Part shown: in pieces, positions 13,269 through 22,068 of the stretch | Layout of the letters: every line of letters starts with the position of its first letter | Position numbering within the stretch: position 1 is the stretch's first letter | NCBI GenBank assembly: GCA_040005635.1 | Contig: JBDTYM010000062.1 | Coordinates: 1-23,038, forward strand | Length of the DNA stretch: 23,038 bases | Direction of reading: 5' to 3' | DNA from: Dokdonella_A sp040005635 | GTDB lineage: Bacteria; Pseudomonadota; Gammaproteobacteria; Xanthomonadales; Rhodanobacteraceae | Made by a program: the position numbers and the translations under genes | The notes under the pieces: model-generated | The model's input: only the letters and a program-made list of their open reading frames with translations | Database searches by the model: none | Told to the model about the DNA's origin: nothing

Positions 13269-15347
13269 ATGCTCAAGGAATCTATCGACCTGCATCGCCA
13301 GGGCCGTCTCGACGAGGCCGAGCAGGGTTATCGCGCATGTCTTGGCGACCACCCGGACGATGTCGACGCATTGCACATGCTCGGGTTGCTGTGCCATCAG
13401 CGCGGCGACGATGAGGAAGGCATGCGATTACTCGCACGTGCACACGAACTTGCGCCCGCGGACGCTTCCATCGAAGCGACTCTGGCAGGTGTGCACTTTC
13501 GCCACGGCGACTACGCTGCAGCCAAGCGCGGCTATCAGCGAGCACTGGCGCTGAATCCGAACATCGGCGGCGTGCATTCGGGACTCGGGCAGATCGCGAT
13601 GATGCAGCGCGAACTCGAATCGGCCGAGCAGCATTTCCGCACTGCGCTGCGCGCCGGCGACGATGCATTGGCGCTAGCCGGTCTCGGTGCGCTGACGCTG
13701 GAACGTGGTGAGACCGATGCGGCGCTGGGTTACCTGACACGTGCAGCCGCGCTCGCACCCGAGGATGCGATGGTGCACACGTTGCTCGGGCAGGCGTTCG
13801 CGCAACGCGGCACGCTGGCGTTCGCCGAACAGGCTTTCGCGAATGCGCTGCGGCTGCAACCCAATCTGCATCAAGTGCGCCGCATGCTGGCCGAGGTGCT
13901 GGTCAAGGCCGAGCGCGCTGGGGAAGCGGAAGCACACTATCGCGCGCTGGTCGTCGTACCCGGATTCGCTTTCCCGGCGCACGCGGGACTCGGCGACACC
14001 GCCATGGCACTCGGCCGCCTGGAAGACGCCGCGACACACTATCGGGCGGCGCTCGCCATCGATCCGCGACAACCTCTGGTGGTGCGCTCACTCGCATGGG
14101 CATTGGCGCAGCTGAATCGCAACGACGAATCGATCGCCGCCTACGACGACTATCTCGCAGGCGCTCCGCTGGATCGTCCTGTGAGCGCAGCGCGCGCTGA
14201 TCTGCAACTCAAGCTCGGCCATCTGCAGGAAGCCGCGATCGGCTGGCGCGCGATCAGCGACGCGGATCCGGCCGACCTGCAGGCGCACGCCCGGCTGGCT
14301 TCGATCGAGGAATCTTTCGGGCACTGGGATGTTGCGGACGCAGAGGCAGCGCTGGTCCTGCGCGCCGAACCCGACAACGTCGACATGCTGTTCGTGCACA
14401 CGCGCAGCCGGTTGCGCGGCGGCGACGAGGCGGCCGCGCTGGAAGCGCTCGAGCGCCTGCGCCGGCAAGCCCTGAGCGACGCGCAAGCGCGTCTGCGCTG
14501 GAACTATCTCGGGCATTTACACGACCGCACCGGCGAGATGGCGGCGGCGGTACGCTGCTTCAGCGAGGCGCAGCGCGATTTGCCGTCTTCGCTGCCAGCG
14601 CTGGACGATCCGCAGCGCGGGGCCGTTGCCGCCTCGCCCGTCACTACCGACGACATCGTGAATGCACCTGTGCTGTTGCTCGGAACGCCCGGCAGCGGTG
14701 TCGAATTCGTTGCGGCGCTGTTGGCGCAGCAGCCGCAGTTGCGGGTATTGCGCGATCACTTTGGTGCCGTCACGCGCGCCGACGATTTCGACCGCACGCG
14801 CTTCGGCGTCCCCGGCACATCCTTGAGCGACAGCGAGCGCGACGCACTGCGCGACCACTATCTGGCACCCTTGCGCACGGCCGGGGCAACCACCGAACCG
14901 ATCTTGGTCGACTGGCTGCCGCAATGGGATGCGCGCCTGCTCGTCTGGATTCAGAACGCCATGCCGGGCACGCGCCTGGTGATCGTCGAGCGCGATCCGC
15001 GCGATACCTTGTTGAACTGGCTGGCGTTCGGCTGGGCGCAGAATTTTCCGTGTCCGGATCCTGCGGTCGCTGCTGTCTGGCTGCAGCGCGCACGCCGGCA
15101 CCTGCACCTCAGCGCTGAGTTTGATGCGTCGCGCCGTATCGTCATCGCCGCCGATGCGCTGCTCGAGAACGCGGACACGGCAGGCGCAGAACTCTCTCAT
15201 TTCCTCGGTGTCGATACCTTGTCGACCGACGCGGCGCCGGGCGCTGCGATGCGCGGCCCCGGGGGCCTGCCGACGCGCTTCGCCAGCGGCCACTGGCGGC
15301 GCTATGACGAGGCGCTTGCAGGTCCGTTCCGACAACTCCTTCAATGA
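13269..15347 (+). CDS. TPR protein with C-terminal sulfotransferase-like domain
   Basis: 692 residues from the ATG at 13269. A GTG at 13209 is in frame and possible; neither has a clear ribosome site, and the TPR array begins right at MLKESIDLHRQGRLDEAEQGY. About ten to twelve TPR-like units fill residues 1-430. The C-terminal domain (about 465-690) has PVLLLGTPGSGVEFVAALL at about 468-486 and RLVIVERDPRDTLLNW (R575-D579), the positions of the 5'-phosphosulfate and 3'-phosphate loops of PAPS-dependent sulfotransferases. The first loop is unusual: typical PRSGTT is PGSGVE here, so PAPS binding may be altered. Likely cytoplasmic. The stop overlaps the next gene by ATGA, making it the first gene of a four-gene block. 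Confidence 0.85.
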   Translation: MLKESIDLHRQGRLDEAEQGYRACLGDHPDDVDALHMLGLLCHQRGDDEEGMRLLARAHELAPADASIEATLAGVHFRHGDYAAAKRGYQRALALNPNIGGVHSGLGQIAMMQRELESAEQHFRTALRAGDDALALAGLGALTLERGETDAALGYLTRAAALAPEDAMVHTLLGQAFAQRGTLAFAEQAFANALRLQPNLHQVRRMLAEVLVKAERAGEAEAHYRALVVVPGFAFPAHAGLGDTAMALGRLEDAATHYRAALAIDPRQPLVVRSLAWALAQLNRNDESIAAYDDYLAGAPLDRPVSAARADLQLKLGHLQEAAIGWRAISDADPADLQAHARLASIEESFGHWDVADAEAALVLRAEPDNVDMLFVHTRSRLRGGDEAAALEALERLRRQALSDAQARLRWNYLGHLHDRTGEMAAAVRCFSEAQRDLPSSLPALDDPQRGAVAASPVTTDDIVNAPVLLLGTPGSGVEFVAALLAQQPQLRVLRDHFGAVTRADDFDRTRFGVPGTSLSDSERDALRDHYLAPLRTAGATTEPILVDWLPQWDARLLVWIQNAMPGTRLVIVERDPRDTLLNWLAFGWAQNFPCPDPAVAAVWLQRARRHLHLSAEFDASRRIVIAADALLENADTAGAELSHFLGVDTLSTDAAPGAAMRGPGGLPTRFASGHWRRYDEALAGPFRQLLQ

Positions 15348-15355
15348 GGCCGCTC

Positions 15356-16452
15356 ATGCGCACCCTCGCTTTTTCCGGCTTGCTTTGCCTCGTCTCGGTC
15401 AGTGCCTGCGCCAAACCGCCGCAAGCCCTGACCTTGCCTGCCGGCTTCCAGATCGCAAGCTATGCCGAGCACCTGCCGGATGCACGTGAACTTGCGCTCG
15501 GCGCGAAGGGCACCGTCTTCGTCGGATCAACCGACGCCGGCAAGGTGTATGCATTGACGGACGCCGACGCGGACGGCCGCGCCGAGAAAATTCGCGTGGT
15601 CGCTTCAGGACTCAAGCTGCCGTCCGGCATCGCCTTCCACGATGGCGATCTATACATCGGCGCGATCAGCCGCATTTACGTATTGCATGACATCGAGAAT
15701 CATCTGGACGACCCGCCGAAGCCCGAACTGGTCACCGACAAGCTGCCGACCGATACCCACCACGGCTGGAAGTTTCTCGCGTTCGGGCCGGATGGCCGTC
15801 TGTACGTGCCGGTCGGCGCGCCCTGCAATGTCTGCGCGCCGGATCAGAATCACGCCAAGCTGCTGAGCATGAAGCCGGATGGGTCCGACTGGCGCGATGA
15901 GGCCAGCGGCATCCGCAACACGGTCGGTTTCGATTGGCAGCCGGGCTCACGGCAACTCTGGTTCACCGACAACGGTCGCGACATGCTCGGCGATGATTTG
16001 CCGTCGGACGAACTCAACCGCATCAGCAAGCGCGGCGAGAATTTCGGCTTCCCCTTTTGCCATCAGGGCGATACGCCGGACCCGGATTTCGCCAAGGACC
16101 GCTCCTGCAAGGATGCAACGCCGCCGCTCGTCAAGCTCGGCGCGCACGTCGCGTCAGTCGGCATGCGCTTCTACACCGGCACGATGTTTCCGGCGGAATA
16201 TCGAGGTGCGGCGATCATCGCCGAGCATGGCTCGTGGAACCGCACCAAGAAATCCGGCTATCGCGTGATGACGGTCGAGCTGGACGGCGCCACCGTCAAG
16301 AATGAGCGGCCGCTGGTCGACGGCTTTCAGCAGAACGAGAAAGCATCCGGCCGACCGGTCGATGTGCTGGTGATGCCGGATGGCGCGCTGCTGCTGTCAG
16401 ATGATCTTGCGGGTGAGGTTTATCGCATCAGTTACGTTTCACCCAAAGGGAA

Positions 16453-16456
<4 letters not shown>
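15356..16456 (+). CDS. PQQ-type soluble aldose/sorbosone dehydrogenase-like lipoprotein
   Basis: 366 residues from the ATG at 15356 (TGAGG eight bases upstream). An ATG at 15344 overlapping the previous stop is an alternative adding four residues. The signal peptide ends in a lipobox VSAC (Cys18), so the protein is probably anchored on the periplasmic side. The rest is a six-bladed beta-propeller of the L-sorbosone/glucose dehydrogenase group. Signs are LPSGIAFHDGDLYIG, THHGWKFLAFGPDGRLYVPVGAPC (H135/H136, C157 and C160), GIRNTVGFDW (R187, comparable to the PQQ-contacting Arg of soluble glucose dehydrogenase), WFTDNGRDMLGDDLP and EHGSWNR. It would oxidise sugars using PQQ; no PQQ biosynthesis gene is in view and the substrate is unknown. 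Confidence 0.87.
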
Positions 16457-17094
<638 letters not shown>

Positions 17095-17127
17095 CCAAAC
17101 CGCTGACAAGGTCCGACGAGTACATCC

Positions 17128-18447
17128 ATGAACGAACAATCCAACGGCGCGGCGATTGATCTAGCTGCACGTGGTCGCGCCGCCTTTGAGCTGGCACAGC
17201 AGGGGCGCGCGCTCGAAGCGGAGCGCGCCTACGCAGAACTGCTACGCGATGCGCCGAACCATATCGATGCGCTGAATTTCCTGGCGATCAGCGCTCACCG
17301 TCGCGGCGACCGCGCCGAAGCTTTGCGCTTTCTGGAGCAAGCACGCAGCGCGGATGGAAGGGATCTGGCGACACGCACCAACCTCGGCGTGCTGCATCGT
17401 GAACAGGGGCGGCTCGAAGAGGCGTTCGAAGCGCTTTCACTGTGTACGGAAATGCCGTTGGCGGAGTCCTTCGTGCCCCGCCTGCGCCTCGCCGAGATCC
17501 TGCAATCGCTCGGCCGTCATCAGCAGGCATTGCCGACGTACTTCGGCGCGATCTGGGCGGCGCAGGGTCGCGGGCAGTGGCTCGACAACGCGACGACCCC
17601 GCCGGAACTGCGCGCACTCGTTCTGCACGCGATACGCTACATCGAGCAAGGTCGGCGCGCACTTTTCTTTTCGATGCTGAGTCCGCTGCGCGACCGTTAC
17701 GGTGGCAGTGCGCTGGCACGCGTCGAGAAATCTCTCGCACTCTATCTGGGCGACCTTACGGCCCACTATCCGGAACCGAAGCAACGTCCCAAGTTTCTGT
17801 ATTTTCCGGATCTGCCGGCGCCGCGCTTCTTCGAACGCGAGCTGTTCCCGTGGTACGCCGAACTCGAGGCACAGACCGACGCGATCCGCGCGGAAATGCT
17901 CGCCGCGCTCGGCCAGGACAGCGGCTTCGAGCCCTTTCTCGGTCATTTCGACGATCACCGCGCGCTGCAGGATCATCTGCGCGGCGAGCGCGGCACGCCC
18001 GCCTGGAACGCCCTGTTCTTCCAGCGCCACGGCGTTCGCAATGAAGAAAACGCGCGCCGCTGTCCACGCACCGCGGCTGCGCTCGATGCGGCTCCGCTCT
18101 GCCGCATTCGCGATCATTCGCCGGAAGCCTGCTTTTCCGTACTCACACCCGGCTCGCATATCCTGCCGCATCACGGCGTGACCAATACGCGCGTGGTGAC
18201 CCACCTGCCACTGGTCGTTCCGGACGACTGCGCCCTGGTCGTCGGCGGCGAACTGCGGCGCTGGCAGGAAGGGACGTGCTTCAGCTTCGACGACACTTAC
18301 GAGCACGAAGCATGGAACCGCAGCGCAGACACGCGCGTGGTGATGTTGCTGGACGCCTGGAATCCCTATCTCACGGACGTCGAGCGATTGGCGTTGACGG
18401 ATCTGATCGGCGCAATCGGGGATTTCAATCGCGCCGCCGGGCTGTAG
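17128..18447 (+). CDS. TPR protein with aspartyl/asparaginyl beta-hydroxylase domain
   Basis: 439 residues. TPR-like units occupy about 13-150 (ALEAERAYAELLRDAPNHIDA, then GDRAEALRFLEQARSADGRD, then GRLEEAFEAL). A linker leads to a C-terminal domain (about 225-415) of the AspH family (PF05118), Fe(II)/2-oxoglutarate enzymes that hydroxylate Asp/Asn side chains. By comparison with human AspH the two iron ligands are H348 (in LPHHGVTN) and H393 (FDDTYEHEAWN), and 2-oxoglutarate contacts are H359 (VTHL) and R403 (TRVVMLLDAW). All are present, so the enzyme should be active. No signal peptide, hence cytoplasmic. It follows the PEBP gene by 33 bases and closes the block. The protein substrate is unknown. 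Confidence 0.9.
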   Translation: MNEQSNGAAIDLAARGRAAFELAQQGRALEAERAYAELLRDAPNHIDALNFLAISAHRRGDRAEALRFLEQARSADGRDLATRTNLGVLHREQGRLEEAFEALSLCTEMPLAESFVPRLRLAEILQSLGRHQQALPTYFGAIWAAQGRGQWLDNATTPPELRALVLHAIRYIEQGRRALFFSMLSPLRDRYGGSALARVEKSLALYLGDLTAHYPEPKQRPKFLYFPDLPAPRFFERELFPWYAELEAQTDAIRAEMLAALGQDSGFEPFLGHFDDHRALQDHLRGERGTPAWNALFFQRHGVRNEENARRCPRTAAALDAAPLCRIRDHSPEACFSVLTPGSHILPHHGVTNTRVVTHLPLVVPDDCALVVGGELRRWQEGTCFSFDDTYEHEAWNRSADTRVVMLLDAWNPYLTDVERLALTDLIGAIGDFNRAAGL

Positions 18448-18450
18448 GCT

Positions 18451-19245
18451 TCAAACACCGGCCGGCAACGCCACCAGCAGGGCGATGCCGAGCACGATGC
18501 GGTAGATCGCGAACGGCGTGAATCGGTGCGTGCGGATATAGCCGAGCAGCCACTTCACCGCAACGAAGGCGGTCACCAACGAGACCGCGAACGCGAGCGC
18601 GAGCGAGCCCCAGTCCTCGTGCAAGGCGCCGCCGCTCTTCAACGACTTCAGCAGTTCATAACCGCTGGCGGCGAACATCGTCGGTATGCCGACCAGAAAT
18701 GCGAACTCGGTTGCCGCCGCGCGGTTGCTGGTGCCGGCCAGCAAGGCGACGAAGATCGTCGCGGCCGAGCGCGAGGTGCCGGGAAACACGGCCGCGACGA
18801 CTTGCGCAAGCCCGACCAGCACCGCGACACGCCAGGTGATCGCGCTGCTTTCGGGTTGTTTCGCTGCGAGCCATTCCGCGAGCAGCATCCAGATGCCACC
18901 GATCAGCAGGGCCCAGGCCACCGGCGCGATCGACTCCGGCAACTTGAAGCCGAATTTCGTCGCGATGAAGCCGAGCACCGCGGTGATCAGGAAGGCGACA
19001 GTCAGCTTCAGCGCATAGTTGCGGTTCGCCGGCGTGTGTAAACCGGTCAGCAATTGCCATAGCCGCTCGCGATAGATCAGCACGACAGCGAGGATGGCGC
19101 CCGCCTGGATCACGATATTGAATACATCCGAACGCCGGCCGAGCCAGTGCTCGACGATCAACAGATGACCGGTGCTCGAGATCGGCAGAAACTCGGTGAT
19201 GCCTTCGACGAGGCCGAGCAGGATCGGGTTGATGAAGTCGCTCAC
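18451..19245 (-). CDS. uppP: Undecaprenyl-diphosphatase UppP (BacA)
   Basis: 264 residues from a GTG at 19245. It recycles the C55 lipid carrier by dephosphorylating undecaprenyl diphosphate, needed for peptidoglycan and O-antigen synthesis. About eight membrane segments are apparent. The two signature regions are present: VEGITEFLPISSTGHLL (E14, E18, S24, H27) and FPGTSRSAATI with the phosphate-binding R159. The C-terminus YRIVLGIALLVALPAGV is typical. It is convergent with the AspH-type gene; three bases separate the stop codons and no terminator hairpin is apparent between them. Confidence 0.95.
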   Translation of the reverse strand: MSDFINPILLGLVEGITEFLPISSTGHLLIVEHWLGRRSDVFNIVIQAGAILAVVLIYRERLWQLLTGLHTPANRNYALKLTVAFLITAVLGFIATKFGFKLPESIAPVAWALLIGGIWMLLAEWLAAKQPESSAITWRVAVLVGLAQVVAAVFPGTSRSAATIFVALLAGTSNRAAATEFAFLVGIPTMFAASGYELLKSLKSGGALHEDWGSLALAFAVSLVTAFVAVKWLLGYIRTHRFTPFAIYRIVLGIALLVALPAGV

Positions 19246-19345
19246 GAGTCGGCCTATCGGTAAGGGGAGTTGGCTAGGATCACCGCCGCGGCAAGCATCG
19301 TCGGACAGCCGCTGGCACGCAACACCGTTTCGCTGTCATAAGAGA

Positions 19346-19362
19346 CGCGCCAGCTTGGTGCA
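19346..19362. promoter_or_regulatory. NtrC-type enhancer site 1 upstream of glnA
   Basis: The 17-mer CGCGCC-N5-GGTGCA matches 10 of the 12 defined bases of the NtrC dyad TGCACC-N5-GGTGCA. Its centre (19354) is 32 bp, about three helical turns, from the centre of the second site. Confidence 0.7.
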
Positions 19363-19377
19363 ACATAGCTGTGGAAT

Positions 19378-19394
19378 TGCACAATTGTCGTGCA
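19378..19394. promoter_or_regulatory. NtrC-type enhancer site 2 upstream of glnA
   Basis: TGCACA-N5-CGTGCA matches 10 of 12 defined bases of the NtrC dyad. Its centre (19386) lies about 98 bp before the predicted sigma-54 start, and site 1 about 130 bp before. In E. coli the glnA sites lie near -108 and -140, also 32 bp apart. Confidence 0.78.
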
Positions 19395-19456
19395 CTTGAT
19401 ATTGATAGTATTTGCTTAACTTGCTGAAAATGTTATTTATTTCTGCAATGTCTCCG

Positions 19457-19473
19457 TTGGCATAACCATTGCT
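19457..19473 (+). promoter_or_regulatory. Sigma-54 promoter of glnA
   Basis: TTGGCA at 19457-19462 and TTGCT at 19469-19473 give GG and GC doublets separated by exactly 10 bases, close to the -24/-12 consensus. The predicted start is near 19484, leaving a leader of about 22 bases. A palindrome GCTGCA-TC-TGCAGC (19471-19484) overlaps the -12 element and start point. Confidence 0.85.
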
Positions 19474-19505
19474 GCATCTGCAGCACCCATTTGTTGAGGT
19501 CATCC

Positions 19506-20915
19506 ATGTCCGCCCAGAACGTCTTCAAGCTGATCAAGGAAAACGAAGTCGAATTCATCGATCTTCGCTTTGCCGACCTGCTCGGCAAGCAGCATCACGT
19601 GACTTTCCCCGCGCATTCGGTCGACGACTCGCTATTCGAGGACGGCAAGATGTTTGATGGCTCCTCCATCGCCGGCTGGAAGGGTATCAACGAGTCGGAC
19701 ATGGTGCTGCTGCCGGATCCGGACAGCGCGGTCATCGACCCGTTCATGGCCGATAAGACCCTGCTGCTGCAGTGCGACGTGCTCGAGCCCAGTACGATGC
19801 AGGCCTATTCGCGCGATCCACGCTCGGTCGCCAAGCGCGCCGAGGCGTATCTCAAGTCGACCGGCATCGCCGACACGGCATTCTTCGGTCCGGAACCCGA
19901 GTTCTTCATCTTCGACTCGGTACGCTTCAAGAACGAGATGGGACATGTCTCCTACGAAATCGAATCGGAGGAAGCGGCGTGGTCGTCCGGCAATACGTTC
20001 GAAGCCGGCAACTCGGGACATCGTCCCGGCGTCAAGGGCGGTTACTTCCCGGTGCCGCCGGTCGACTCGTTCCAGGACCTGCGCAGCGAGATGTGCAAGG
20101 TGCTCGAACAGGTCGGCATGATCGTCGAAGTGCACCACCACGAGGTCGCGACAGCCGGCCAGTGCGAGATCGGCACGAAGTTCAACACCCTGGTCAAGAA
20201 GGCAGACGAACTGATCACGATGAAGTACGTGATCAAGAACGTCGCGCACCAGAACGGCAAGACCGTGACCTTCATGCCCAAGCCGATCGTCGGCGACAAC
20301 GGCTCGGGCATGCACGTGCACCAGTCGCTGGCGAAGAATGGCCAGAACCTGTTCGCTGGCGATCTGTATGGCGGCCTCTCGCAAACCGCGCTGTACTACA
20401 TCGGCGGCGTCTTCAAACACGCTCGCGCAATCAATGCGTTCGCGAACTCGACGACGAACAGCTACAAGCGTCTGGTGCCGGGCTTCGAAGCGCCGGTGAT
20501 GCTGGCCTACTCGGCACGCAATCGTTCGGCGAGCTGCCGCATTCCGTTCGTGCACAGCCCGAAGGCGCGCCGTATCGAGGTGCGTTTTCCTGATCCGGTC
20601 AACAGCGGCTACCTGACGTTCACGGCGCTGATGATGGCCGGCCTCGACGGCATCCTCAACAAGATCGATCCGGGCGCGCCGGCCGACAAGGACCTGTACG
20701 ACCTGCCGCCGGAAGAGGAGAAGAACATCCCGACGGTCTGTCATTCGCTCGATCAGGCGCTCGAAGCGCTGGACAAGGATCGCGCCTTCCTGAAGGCCGG
20801 CGGCGTGTTCAGTGACGACCTCATCGATGGCTACATCGATCTCAAGCTGCAGGAAGTCACACGCTTTCGTGCAGCGACGCATCCGCTCGAGTACCAGATG
20901 TACTACGCAATCTGA
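19506..20915 (+). CDS. glnA: Glutamine synthetase, type I
   Basis: 469 residues, the same length as E. coli GlnA, from the ATG at 19506 with GAGGT upstream (an in-frame TTG at 19491 is not needed). It makes glutamine from glutamate, ammonia and ATP as a cytoplasmic dodecamer. Visible signatures are MFDGSSIAGW, GPEPEFFIFD, VEVHHHEVATAGQCEIG, FMPKPIVGDNGSGMHVHQS, NSYKRLVPGFEAP and NRSASCRIP. The adenylylation tyrosine is Y398 in KDLYDLPPEE, so the enzyme is of the I-beta class controlled by GlnE. The sigma-54 promoter and two NtrC sites indicate induction under nitrogen limitation. Confidence 0.98.
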   Translation: MSAQNVFKLIKENEVEFIDLRFADLLGKQHHVTFPAHSVDDSLFEDGKMFDGSSIAGWKGINESDMVLLPDPDSAVIDPFMADKTLLLQCDVLEPSTMQAYSRDPRSVAKRAEAYLKSTGIADTAFFGPEPEFFIFDSVRFKNEMGHVSYEIESEEAAWSSGNTFEAGNSGHRPGVKGGYFPVPPVDSFQDLRSEMCKVLEQVGMIVEVHHHEVATAGQCEIGTKFNTLVKKADELITMKYVIKNVAHQNGKTVTFMPKPIVGDNGSGMHVHQSLAKNGQNLFAGDLYGGLSQTALYYIGGVFKHARAINAFANSTTNSYKRLVPGFEAPVMLAYSARNRSASCRIPFVHSPKARRIEVRFPDPVNSGYLTFTALMMAGLDGILNKIDPGAPADKDLYDLPPEEEKNIPTVCHSLDQALEALDKDRAFLKAGGVFSDDLIDGYIDLKLQEVTRFRAATHPLEYQMYYAI

Positions 20916-20924
20916 TCGGCTTTC

Positions 20925-20960
20925 GCCCGCTCTTTTCCGGTTCGCCGGGAAAGAGCGGGC
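20925..20960. terminator. 16-bp stem with TTCG loop after glnA (no T-run)
   Basis: The arms 20925-20940 and 20945-20960 pair fully with one G-T pair, closing a TTCG tetraloop. It starts 9 bases after the glnA stop. The absence of a T-rich tail argues against a classical intrinsic terminator; it may protect the glnA 3' end from exonucleases or work with Rho. Confidence 0.6.
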
Positions 20961-21284
20961 CGCGGCAAACAAAAACATGTGCAGGACCGAATACTGGAGA
21001 TGCGCTGCGTTCGCTTATGCAATTAATGCATTAGCGGATTGATAGCGGCGGCGCGAGGCTCGCAGGGGTCGCAGACCTACGGGAGGTTGAGGACATCGAA
21101 CGCTAGGCATCGCGCATGGGGGCGCGATGGATGGGAGGGGCGCCTGTTGTGGGCGTCGGACCGCGGGACGCGGCGATCGAGAGGCGATACAGCCTCGCGT
21201 GCCTGGAGCTATCGCGCAAGGAGCATCGATCCGCGCCGGATGCAACACCGGCGCGACGAGTCCCATCCGATCAGGAGAGCCCGC
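20961..21284. other. Gene-free leader between glnA and the porin, with candidate structured RNA
   Basis: No convincing ORF is seen; the open frame from 21039 is the upstream extension of the porin frame and has no coding character. The stretch holds an AT-rich palindrome (21013-21035) and three or more hairpins. First, CATCGCGC/GCGCGATG at 21108-21115 and 21122-21129. Second, GAGGC/GCCTC at 21181-21185 and 21192-21196, inside an outer GCGAT/ATCGC pair (21173-21177, 21211-21215). Third, CGCGCCGG/CCGGCGCG at 21232-21239 and 21248-21255, ending 16 bases before the AGGAGAG ribosome site. Confidence 0.5.
21013..21035. promoter_or_regulatory. AT-rich 23-bp palindrome, possible operator
   Basis: Arms GCTTATGCA and TGCATTAGC surround ATTAA; one position in each arm is unmatched. 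It stands out in a very GC-rich region, about 250 bases before the porin start. The arm spacing does not fit an NtrC dyad. Confidence 0.5.
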
Positions 21285-22040
21285 ATGACTGTCCCATCAC
21301 GCCTCATCGTCATCGTTTCCATGCTGTTCGGCGCGCCTGCGCAAGCTGAGGATGCCGCACCGAGCGGACCTGCGTTGACCGGCAACATCAGCGGCGTCAG
21401 CGACTATCGCTTCCGCGGCATTTCGCAGACCGACCAGGAACCCGCCCTGCAGGGCGGAGTCGAGTACGGCAGCGCCGATAGCTGGTACGTCGGCGCCTGG
21501 GGCAGCAACGTCAGCTGGCTCTCGGACAATTCCGCGCTCGGCACCAACGTCTCCAACAGCCTCGAGGTCGACCTCTACGCAGGCTGGCGCGTTCCCCTCA
21601 ACGCCGATTGGAAGCTCGACGTCGGGCTGTACACGTACTACTACCCAGGCAGCTATCCGCACGGATTCACGCGGCCGTATACGACCGAAGCCTACGTCGG
21701 CCTCAGCTACTCGATCGTCACGCTGAAGTACTCACACGCGTTCACCAACCTGTTCGGCTTCGCCGACTCCAAACACAGCGACTACCTCGACCTGTCGGCG
21801 AATTGGGAATTCGTGCCGACATGGGTCCTGAACGGCCATGTCGGCCACCAGCGCGTGAAGAATTTCGGCGATGCGAGCTACACCGACTGGAAGCTCGGCG
21901 TGACCAAGAATTTCGCGAACGGCATCTCGATCGCGCTCGGCTACTACGACACCAACGCTGAAGAAGCCATCTACACGAATGGCTACAACGATTTCCTCGG
22001 CCGCAGCACGGGCGTGCTCAGCGTGACCAAGGCGTTCTGA
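21285..22040 (+). CDS. TorF-like putative outer-membrane porin
   Basis: 251 residues from the ATG at 21285, preceded by AGGAGAG; the open frame further upstream is non-coding leader. The signal peptide cleaves after PAQA (residue 21 or so). The mature protein shows alternating amphipathic strands such as LTGNISGVSDYRFRGISQTDQEPALQGGVEY, SWYVGAWGSNVSW, EVDLYAGWRVPL and WKLDVGLYTYYYPG, and ends in TKAF with a terminal Phe, as expected for a BAM-inserted beta-barrel. The match is to the conserved proteobacterial family with the SDYRFRGIS signature (TIGR02001, named TorF-like porin). It is commonly found beside glnK-amtB, which suggests a role in passage of nitrogen compounds; not proven. glnK starts 28 bases later. 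Confidence 0.88.
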   Translation: MTVPSRLIVIVSMLFGAPAQAEDAAPSGPALTGNISGVSDYRFRGISQTDQEPALQGGVEYGSADSWYVGAWGSNVSWLSDNSALGTNVSNSLEVDLYAGWRVPLNADWKLDVGLYTYYYPGSYPHGFTRPYTTEAYVGLSYSIVTLKYSHAFTNLFGFADSKHSDYLDLSANWEFVPTWVLNGHVGHQRVKNFGDASYTDWKLGVTKNFANGISIALGYYDTNAEEAIYTNGYNDFLGRSTGVLSVTKAF

Positions 22041-22068
22041 TTTTTTCCGATACGGCAGGAGAACGTGC

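Noticed and set aside
19632..20978. 448-residue minus-strand open frame
   Set aside because: Antisense shadow of glnA; no domain or ribosome site.
20996..21008. Possible sigma-54 promoter before the porin (GG...GC)
   Set aside because: The doublets are 9 bases apart, not the required 10, and flanking bases do not match the consensus.
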